Assembly: GCA_001953115.1 (NCBI GenBank)
Contig: LSSL01007504.1
Location: forward strand, 1-19,092
Source: Smittium mucronatum
Lineage: Eukaryota > Kickxellomycota > Harpellomycetes > Harpellales > Legeriomycetaceae
Direction of reading: 5' to 3'
Length of the DNA: 19,092 nucleotides
Of the stretch, positions 1 to 10,523 are shown piece after piece. A program made the position numbers and the translations under genes. The notes beneath the pieces were generated by a model. It did no database searches, was not told where the DNA came from, and was given only the letters and a program-made list of their open reading frames with translations. The stretch's first letter is position 1. Each line of letters begins with the position of its first letter.

Positions 1-2670
1 AATAAAAATAATTGATACACAAGAAATATGCTTTTTGAATTTATTGCAAGTAGATGTGTTAAACATGTGGATGTGATTCTTCTGTGGGTGTTTTATATTT
101 TTTTTAGAGATTTAGAGATTGTTTTGTTACAAAGCTTATTTTGATTGAATAAAATAACTGACGATGTATTAGTATCAAATAAAAGCTCTTTTTTTATTTT
201 AAGAAAATAATTGAAATAAAAATAAAAAAAATTCGTAAAAATTTAAAATGAATTCATTTAAAGCCTAGTTATTGAATCGATTTAAAAAAAGTTTCTTATA
301 AAATTTTACCATTTGACGGATAATGTAAAAAAATAAATTTCATATCCATATCCATATTGATAGACCCTTAATTATTATTGGATACCAGTATTATAGAACT
401 GTATAATATATATATATTAAATATTAACCCGACAATAGTAAGTATACAGCATATAAATCCAATGGTTGTATATAGCATGAAAAAAAATATATATCATTTT
501 TTAGATATATATCAAAGCTGTAATAGAATTTTCATTAATTAAGAATATTATAACATATTTACCTATATACAAAAAAAATAAAATCAAAACGCACGTATTT
601 TTTTAATGATAGTATTAAAATGTTTTTATTATCATATTTAATAGAAAAAATTATTTTTTAACTATTGGAATATTTTATTAGATAATGTTTTGCTAATGTT
701 ATCCAATAAAAGCGTCCGAAAAATTGAATCAGAATCACATTGAGGTCAAATCTACCAGAAAAATATCACATCTAAGCGAGGATAATATCCAAATAAAATA
801 CGTATATATATACTACATATATTATATTTTCTGCATGAATGTGTCTTTTTATCATATATTTGTTATAATAACTATTTTTATACCGTCATTTTGATATTAT
901 AATTGATAAAAATGATATGATATTAAGTTATTTAACCTTAAATTAAAATTTAAAAAATAAATAATATAAATAAATCCGTCATTCAACTTTTAATTAATAA
1001 TATCTATTGTTAGGTACTTTTAATTAAATCTAGATAAATTAAATATTTTATAACTTGAAAATTTAATCCTTTTTTTTAATCACATATTTTTATCCACAGC
1101 TAACATCAGTAAAAAAATATGCATAAAAAAAATAGTAAAAGTGATTTAAAAAAATATAAATTGTCAATTTTCTCATCACCAATAGATTTATCGTCCAGTC
1201 CAACAGTTGCATATCTAGCATAAATTGCAGGAATATCTACAGTTAATATATAAAATATAATACGGATTAGATTAAAACTGGCTGGGTGACATGATAAACA
1301 TGCTAATATATTAAACCCAACATATTCGAGAAAAAAAATTCTCTATAGTGTTGATTTCAACTATAAAAACTGTTTATAATTAGGTCAATAAAATATAGAC
1401 TCACTTTTTATAATATATATATATATATCATGAATTTTATAAAAGAATCTGATAGAAAATAAAACATCAAATTCTTGATAAATTATTAATTTATGTACAT
1501 TTAGCGCAAAAAAATTCAAAAAATTCAATCAACTTCTTTTATATATTTTCTCTGATATGGTTACTTTTCATTATAAGACTCGAGGTGCTCCAACTTATTA
1601 CCTAAGTTATAGTATAATAAAAGCGATTTTAGTATTAAAATATCTTTCCAGATAAATTACTTAAACATATAAAACATAAATATTTGCGGAAATTTAAACT
1701 TAATCTTACAATTTATTGATAAATTCATAATTTTTTTACTATAAATTAATTTTTTTATCATGTTGAAGTTAAACTTCTTTATAGAACAAGTGTTTATTTT
1801 ATTTTTAACGTTTATCCCTCTACCAAATATTAATAAAATCGATTGATTTATTTCAAATTTTCCATAAATGTGATTAATTAGAGTAATATATCATAATATA
1901 TTTCTTGGTGAGTTGTACTAGTTGATTTATTTTTTTCCGGAATATAAATGTTCTCTATACCTAAAAAAGTACATTTTATTAAAATTAAATTTCAATTTTG
2001 TAAAAAAAATATTATTTTTTCTTGAATTATGCTGAAATTTAAAGGGTTTTTAAATCAAAAAGTGAATTATACCAGTAATTAAATTTTCTTGTCAAAACCA
2101 CTTATACTGCCATAAAAAAAAGTATAAAAACCTCTCCAAGGCCATGATGTTTTAAATGGTAACTATATTTAGAAGATTACGATAAATATATGGTTTATAT
2201 ATATACTATAATATAGCAAAAAAATTCTTTATAAAATTTTTTTGAGGTATTTTTTGTAAAATAAAATAAAATTAAGTAAACTTAAATATATTTTTTTATA
2301 GATATTTCTGAAAAAACTCTAAAACATCACAAAATGTTTTGATGTACATTTTATATAAAAATTTACCTAAAAAAGAATCTGTAATATCTAACTATTAATT
2401 ATTTACAGGTAATATAGCAAATCATATTTTTACATTATATGCTATTTTCTTCCATTTATAATGAGTTTTATGCTTTTTAATATTTTTTTATTCTTTAGAG
2501 TTATAAAAAATAGCTTTGAAAATAATATAAATAAAAAAAACAGATTCACCATACTTTTTATGAAATTAGATATTAAATAAGGAGGTAAATTTTATAGGAG
2601 AAATAAAATATAAGGCTTGTAGAAAAATTAATTTAGCATTTAAAATAAAATAATTATATATGCATGTGAA

Positions 2671-2704
2671 TATTATTTAATAGTGATTATTATTTAATAG
2701 TGAT
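2671..2704. repeat. Tandem duplication of a 17-bp unit
   Basis: The unit TATTATTTAATAGTGAT occurs twice in perfect head-to-tail copies (2671-2687 and 2688-2704), followed by the first four bases of a third copy. This is most simply a replication-slippage duplication; nothing links it to a gene. Confidence 0.9.
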
Positions 2705-3367
2705 TATTTTCATAATTTAAAATAATTAAAAAACCACAATTTTTTTTCTAAAGGATCTCTCCACACAATTAATTTTTAAATGGACAGGTATACGGTTAAA
2801 ATGTTTTTTTTTTAAAAAATAATCATCGGGTAAAATTACAGTTTACAGAATTTAAGAATTCTAATATTTCCATAATTTTTGATTTTAAGATTTTTTATCC
2901 AAGATTTCTTAATAATTAGTTTAATTTTGGATAAATATTATTAAAATCTGATCTTATCAATATATTTGATAAAAATTAGACCAGTTTCAGAAATAATAAT
3001 CTTATACTCAAAATATGGAAAATATCAAATCATTTATCGTGAAAATTAAACATACTATGTAAAACCCTAAAAATGGTATTTCAATACCTTTATATAAATA
3101 AAATGTGCTTATTTCTATCATAAAAATAAGCTTCCTGTAGATTTTGTTTCAATAATCACAAATTTTCATCTTTGATATTAATTTTTTAGATTTAATAATA
3201 TAATTAAATAGATAAAATATATAGTATTATCTATTTATAATAAAAAAGATTTCATTTGAATATGAATATAAAATGAGGACTTTTTATTTCCCTAACATAT
3301 TATCCGAATTTTTTTTAATACGATAATTGGAATTAATTTAAGATTTATCGATAAAAATTATAATTTA

Positions 3368-3392
3368 GAAGAGTTAAATAATTTAACTCTTC
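3368..3392. repeat. Near-perfect 25-base palindrome
   Basis: The arm GAAGAGTTAAAT is followed by one central A and then by its exact reverse complement ATTTAACTCTTC, giving 12-bp perfect arms. As DNA it could extrude a cruciform or bind a symmetric dimeric protein; as RNA the unpaired loop would be too small for a simple hairpin, so some inner pairs would open. It lies in the gene desert far from any recognised gene, with no T-run of a bacterial-type terminator context to consider in a eukaryote. Confidence 0.85.
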
Positions 3393-4830
3393 CAAACTAT
3401 TTTTTTTTGTTTAGATCATTCAATTAAATTTAATAATCTAAAGTGCCTTAAAATTAAAGAAAAGTACGTAAAAATATAAAAATTCGAAAAAAATATGAAA
3501 AAAGATCTGTTAGCTTTTACCAAGTTAATAGAGTTTTTCAATCTTATATTTAAAATTTCCTTGAACAAATGACCAGTAGATATTTAGCCGCTAGAGTGAC
3601 AGATATGGGTGGGATGAAATTTGAATCATTTTTTCCTTTTATTGTATTTTTATTTTAGTTTTTTCTAGTATTTGAATATTATAATTAAATTCCCTTTAAA
3701 AAAAATAATTAAAAGGTAAAATATTATTTTTTAGAATTATAATAGATAAAGAAAGAAAGAAACTGAATTTACTATATATTTTTTAAAAATCACACTAAAT
3801 CTAGAAAACCCCTACAGTATTATTATCTTTCACAACCCATATTATAATACGTTTAGTGATGAATATTCTATCTATATAATGAATATTTACCCTTTCTTAA
3901 CAAAGCCAATGGGGGGTTTTTTTGACATTCTAATATTTCGAGAGATGTTTTCAGATGTACACTTATTGAAAGAAAATGATTAAAAGGTTACATCGAAATT
4001 TATAATCTAATAATATAGAGCTCACAATAGTGCTCATTAAATTTTAATCATAATAATTTTGCTCTTTGAGCTTAATCTGTTATATCAATATTTGATTTTT
4101 AACATCGAAAACGAGAAAATTAGATGTGCCGCTTTTTTTATAACATAATTTTAGTTGAAATTAACATTAATTAAAAATATATGGGAAAAAAATAATAAAA
4201 AATGAATTTATGGAAATTAAGATCAATATCCTAAAATATAATTAATGATTCTAAAGGTTTTCAGAACACTAGCTTAAGCAAAACTACACTTATAAAAATC
4301 ATCTGATATACGCCACAATAAACTGTACAAAGTAGAATTGATGGAAAGGTTTATTCAGTATTTTTGATTTATAAATTTATTTCAGGCGTATTTTATTGAT
4401 ATATTAATGAGTAATGTATAATTGTCCTGACCATTGAAAAAAATCTAATTTTTTAGTTCAAAAAACATAAATTTTTTATCTTATTTATTGGATAAAGTTA
4501 AAAATTTTGTGAAAGCAGAGTAATTATGTGTAGTTTTTTTGTAAAATAGTGGATACATTATCATCTTCCATAAAGAAATAACCCACATTATTTATTTATA
4601 CTACTTTTATAAATCAAATTCAAATTAATTAAAATAAATTTGGGAAATAATTTAACCAATTAAAACGACAGTACAGGCAACTTGAAATAAAGTAAAAACA
4701 AATTCAAAAAAATTACAACCCATTCAAAATAAATTAATTATGTAATGCAAACACGCAAAGCCGATAAAAAGGAAACTGATTTAGGAAATTTTAATGCTAA
4801 TTTATCATAATTACATAAATAATTAGCGTT

Positions 4831-4860
4831 TGTTGTTGTTGTTGTTGTTGTTTTTTTTTT
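4831..4860. repeat. (TGT)n microsatellite with T-run
   Basis: About six and a half TGT/TTG units (4831-4850) are followed by ten T. It is a simple slippage-prone repeat with no coding context. Confidence 0.9.
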
Positions 4861-7800
4861 AAATGAATGAATTTGGCGATGTTAAAAAACTAACTCCCAT
4901 TTTTTTTAAGGATAAATAACAGATCGAAAATTTTATTTCTTACTTATCTTATTTAATTCTATCATATTAAAAAACAATCTTTACAAAATAATTTAAATAT
5001 GTATTTTTCTTAGTTTTACGACTTTTTCCCTACAAATTATTATAGCTTAATATAATAATCAAATAAAATTGAATAGTGGTGATGGATTATTCCTAAATTT
5101 TTTGAAAAAAAGTTAAAATTAAATTGTTATAAACCATCTTTTACTATCATTTTTATTTCAACAATGATAAAAATAAAAAAATATTGTTAAAAGATCTAAT
5201 CTAGACCAAAATTATTATAATAAACTCTTGGGGTTTCAAAAAATTGACTGTATACTGAATAAAATATTAAATATACAGAAGAAAAATCAAAAGTAAATTA
5301 AATTTCATATCTAAAAATTTAGTATTTTTAATTATAAATATTTTTAATTAATCAGTAATGGTTGTTATTTGATTCGTAGGTGATATTTTTTTTAGATAAT
5401 TTAGCCAAAGATAAATTTATTCCCTTTTAAGTTTGGATAAAATAAATATCAGAAATAAATATAAAATATATAACTGGATAAAATTAAAACTTGCCACAAA
5501 TCATAATTAATCTAGGATATTTATTCCATTCTTTAGAATTTATTAGAGATTTTTTCTTAGCCTTCTTATTTTCTTTTTTGGAAATAATAAATAGCTAATC
5601 CAAAAATCCTTGATTTTATATTGATTTTCAACTTTTCTCATTTTAAACAATAGTTTTGCTTACTAAAAAATAAAAATAAACGTGTTTTTATAATTTTTTT
5701 TTTAAAGTTATATAAATTTTAATCCCAGTATTTTTGGAATATTGTATAACTATTCCTAAAATTATAATCTTAAAATCGAATATTAAAATCGAGAAAATTT
5801 TACTTAAAACTAATAATTACAAAATAGAAACGGCTTAAATTTCTTGGAAAAGATATCTTAAAAGAATGAGTGCTATTTGACTTATTTCCAAATAGGTAAC
5901 ATGTTATTTTTATTTTTTTATGTATTTTTTTTCGAGAAATTCTTTATTTTGAATTTATTGAACTTTTTTGAGTTCAATTTCAATTTATAAAAAATCTTTT
6001 TTGCTTCGTTATAATTAGCCGAGATTTTTCAAATTTGATTTAGAAAAGATAAATCGATAAATGTGAATTTTTTATTGAGTTTATGAGGATTTTAATAGTT
6101 TTTATTAAATGATTCGCTTATAAAGAATAGAAAAAAAGTTTAGATAAACATTTGTCTTTTTGAAAATATTTTTAAATCCAAATTCATCTTTAAAATTCAA
6201 GATTGAATATAACATATCAGTAGAAAAAGTAGAGCGTTTTAACGGAATTCAGAAAGAAGAGAAATTGAAGAGGCAGATATGATTAGAAAAGTAAAGATTA
6301 ATCAGAGGTTTTTTCCTATTAAATTTTTAAAAATCTAAAATTATCAGCTGCAAAAAGAGTTATTAAAAAATATATGCAGTTAATTGAGAATCAAAGGATC
6401 AAGAATTCTTCAGAGAAAGTATATTAAAAATTCACTAGTAAATTAATTAAAATATATGAAAATACTGCTTTTTATAATAGATTTGACACCTTGTTTCCTT
6501 TCTCTGCAATTTAAAACTATCCATTATATAAAACTTCCATATAATTATAGCATATATATCTTCTAAATTCAAATATACGGGGTTTTTTTTGAAAGATAAC
6601 TTGGGAATATAAAATAAGTCTGAAATTTTTTTAGATTTATTTAAACCAATTATTTACTATTAAAAATTTCCGATTTTATATTAAACAAAATTTATGATTT
6701 TTTAAAAAAATAGAGAATGTGACCATTTTTAATATATATTCCCATATCAGCTATTTAATTTTTTGGTTTGTTTGAATTTTTGGGCTAATTATTTTCTTTT
6801 TTAGAGTTTATTGCCATTTCACGAGTTTGAATCTATCTATATTAACAAATTAAATAAAGATCTGTTTATTATTTTTATTATTATGAATGTGTTTTACTAT
6901 AATGTTATAAAATTGTTTCTGTTATAAAAAATACGCGCTTTTTTATTAACCTAGTTCTTTAAGGGATATAAAAAAATTCCATTTATTATATGACATTTTC
7001 AAATAAATTTTACATAGGTATCCGGGGTTGAATACATAATAAGAGAAATGTTAATGCGTGTTTTTTATATCTGTTTTGAAAAGATAAAAACTATTTATAT
7101 ATCTTTATTCCTCAACTTGGGATCCGAAACATGTGATTTATATACTTTGAAATCTTTAAAATAAATTTATACACAAGGAATTTATTGTAAAAATAATAGA
7201 GCTTAAGTAGATATTCTGCTTCAGCTAAACATGTCTAATAAATATGCTTTCGATTAATCAGAATAATCAAAATTCGTGATATTATATTTCCATAGATTAT
7301 TTTGGGTGTAATGGGCATAGAGAAAAATAATCAGCCCAAAAAGCCCAAATATAACATAGAAAATATCAAAGAAGATTTATTTTCTTAAATAAATTAGTTT
7401 CCGAAGATAATTAAAGACTTTTGTTGAATTGATAGAATATAGAGCTGGGACTAGCCATACAGGGTACTAGGAGTTAAGAATTTTCTTCACCATAAGCCTA
7501 TTTTCAACCGTTTATTAAAATAACAATTTACATTTTGGAGTATTGATTACAAAAAAATCCAATTAAAAAGTTCTCAAAAGTAAATAAATAATATATCTTA
7601 AATTTTGAAGTGTTTATTCATTGTGTCCATATTATCTATTGTAGTTATTAAATAAATGTTTAGATGATTACAAAAGATTTAAAAAAAGCATTCCAATTTA
7701 GAGATCTATGAAATATGATATTATTATCTAGATTTTGAAAAGGAGGAATGGTCAATTTTTATTGTTCTCTAGCAATAAAAATATAAGTGTGGGTATTTTT

Positions 7801-9520
7801 ATCCTGTATAGAAGTAATATACTTGGTTTTATGACAAGCAAGTGCTTTATTCAATACCCAGTTTAGAATTCGCCCAAATTTAACGATATATTCAGAGAAT
7901 TTATAAAACCAATATTATTATAGTTATAAGCCACAAAATATCAAATGGAGAAAAAAAAATTAAAGGAATCAAAGTGAATAGGGTAAAAACAATGTATTTT
8001 TTTCCCTGCATAAACATAATCTCCATACGCTTAATAATATGCATCGATTATAAGAGGTTTAAAAAAGGGAATATTATCGAAAGTAGAAATGATTTTTTTT
8101 AAATTTTAATCGAATATAAATTGTCCTATCTTTAGTCTAAGCCATTAATTTTAATTAAAATGAAATTGTAATATAAAAAAGTGATAATTAAAAGATTAAA
8201 TAATAAAAGTTTTAATTTCAAAAAATTTTTTTAAAATTTTATAGCAAACAAGTAGGCGCAACATAAATAATATAGATACTCAAATTACATAAAATTCCCG
8301 TTATTTATAGAAATTGTTCATTGATATGCATTTTTTTTATGTACACAACTTTAACAATTTTCGGGTCCAAATTTAAAACTCACATCTACTTTTGTAAACT
8401 AACCATTTCAATAGCCCTAGCTTCTTGATTTTTCCAACGGTATACAAATAATATTAGCTTAATGAAAGCATTGAATAAAATGTGAATCTCATTTTTTGTA
8501 CCGTCGGCCCTGAAAGTGTTAAAGAGAATTTTACATAAAAAAAGATATGAAAATACTGACTTATTTTTTTAAAAAACCTATAACATTCCATAAACAAAAA
8601 TTGAAAACTCTTTTTATATAAAATTATGCACGGAAATGTCAATTTCAGTATAAAAATTATGAATATTGAATTTAAAATTCAATACATATATATCCACCCA
8701 TTTTGCACTGAAATTATTTTCTATTTATCGTGATTATGCAATCTTTTTGGATTGATTTTTAAGTGTATAAAAAAATATTTAGAGATTTTAGTGATTGTTT
8801 AGGAGCTCGTTGTTTTATATAAAAGCTGTGGGCGGGATTTAAGCCCATTTATATAAAAATTGGATTTTTTATTTTTTTAAAAAAAATTCGAGTTGCACAG
8901 CTATTGGGATAAAATTTTAAATCGGTGAGGGGACCTTGTTTTTATAAGTGATATACGAAATTTCCGACCTCTTTTTTATAGTACAGGGCAGCGGAAATAA
9001 TATCGATTTAACATAATAATGTTATATGTATTTTTTTTCTGGTGATTACAAAAGGATTAAATATCGATTATTCGATTTTAGGCTATCTCATTTTTGTAAA
9101 TGTAATTTTCATAAGGAAAAAAATCAATCACGTATCGAGCAAAGTAATATATGCATGCGTTTAATAATAATATTTTAATCACATCTTATGCTTTCTCCGG
9201 ACACACATACTCCATAACTCATTATCTACATTGAGTAAAGCCGTCAATGGCAATTTATTTACCACAATAAAATAAACGCGAAAAAAAAAGTAAAAGATAT
9301 GGGGTTTAATGTTTTTCAAAGATGTGGAGTTACTTGATGTTATTAATCAAATCCATTTTTGGCCATTTTGTGGGGGTGAAGTCTTTTTATTTTGTATTTA
9401 AACGCCTGTTTTATGCCAAAGCTCTTGTCTTAACTAGATTTACGCTTTTATTGGTTATTTATAAAAATGTTTTAATATTGATTTGTCAGAATGAAAATAA
9501 ACTTTAAGCGAGACTGAGTT

Positions 9521-10523
9521 TATAGATTAAATACAATATCCAAGAAACGCTTATTATTTAATTGTCTCGGAAAATAGTAATTTGCCCATTTGATATTTTG
9601 ATTAGCCAAAAAAAGCAGAGATTTTAGATTCAAAAATAAAGTTACTCGTTGATTCGGTGGTTAAGAAAGATTAATGATGCTCATTTCAAAAATTTAAATA
9701 AAATAAGAAATAGTAAGCCCAATTTGTTTAATGAAGATGAAACCAATTATGGGGAACTATAACATTAAGACTTTTTAATGGTCAATATTAGAAGTGAGAC
9801 ACATAGTGTGTCTGAGGTTTTTATGATTCTGAATTTTTAAAATTCAAATCAACATTTGTGGTTGAAGACAAATGAATATGGATGTGATATCTAAAGTATA
9901 ATGAATTGGATGATTTTACAAGATGTTTTATTTAGATAGATACTAATGGATTTAGATTTTTTCGCAGACTCAATGCTATATGTTTCCTACAAAGACCTCA
10001 TCTATAGTATACCCTCCTTTTGAAATTTTGTTTTTGAAATAATCTATGTAGAAATTACTTCTCTACAACCTCAAAAGCAAATTTCATTAAAAATATCTAA
10101 TCTGAATAATATCATCAAGCGATAGTTTATCTTTAGAGAACATAAATCGATATTGGGCTAATCAGCCTTCAAAAAGGAAAGCTCTGCACCTTTATAATCA
10201 GTTTAATGAGGTATATCAACATTTCACGAATATATTCAAATTTTTTAAAGCAGAACACTCGATAAAAAAACTTCAAAGATTAGAAAATTAATAAATAATT
10301 TTGAGGAGCTGGGTTATACTTTACCTCATTATTAGATATAGATAATATTGTCACATATACTTTGCCAGTTTTTTATTATCTTTTACTGAAAATAATTCAA
10401 ATCGAGAGGTATAAATTGATACATATCAAAACACTTCGAATATATACAGCAGGAAATACATCAATTATAATCAAGGTATTGCTTAGAAATTTACTTTAAA
10501 ATTGTCTCTGCCAAAGGGAAATA
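9521..10523. other. Upstream intergenic region of the SH3 gene
   Basis: This kilobase separates the desert from the SH3 protein gene. No gene is established in it. The longest readable frame on + runs from 10106 to its TAA at 10289-10291 (61 codons, no ATG) and has protein-like, mixed composition with stretches such as ENINRYWANQPSKRK. Another short open frame ends near 9750. Frames of this length are expected by chance in this composition, so they are reported only as a finding. A TATAAA word lies at 10410-10415, about 110 bases before the ATG of the SH3 gene, but such words are common here and it is not claimed as a promoter. Confidence 0.5.

Larger units (their letters stand above)
1..9520. 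other. AT-rich gene desert
   Basis: No gene can be supported in this stretch on either strand. All frames are broken every few codons by stops, as expected for such AT-rich DNA, and the few open frames of about 60 codons (for example 8454-8642 on - and 9322-9507 on +) have low-complexity, T-rich or A-rich content without recognisable motifs. The strand is full of poly-A and poly-T runs and short AT dinucleotide tracts. A hand count of one 60-base line (1981-2040) gives 7 G+C. Short repeats inside it are listed separately. The desert could be ordinary long intergenic DNA, an old transposon graveyard mutated toward AT, or centromere-like DNA; the sequence alone does not decide. Confidence 0.75.

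Noticed and set aside
8454..8642. Open minus-strand frame of 62 codons
   Set aside because: Phe/Tyr/Ser-rich low-complexity product from an A-rich + strand; inside the gene desert.
8826..8844. Small hairpin TGGGC...GCCCA
   Set aside because: A five-pair stem with a nine-base loop is too short to be meaningful.
9322..9507. Open + frame of 61 codons with hydrophobic content
   Set aside because: The hydrophobicity follows from T-rich DNA (Phe, Leu, Val, Ile codons); there is no topology-like arrangement of charges and no gene-like composition, unlike the ORF at 17090.
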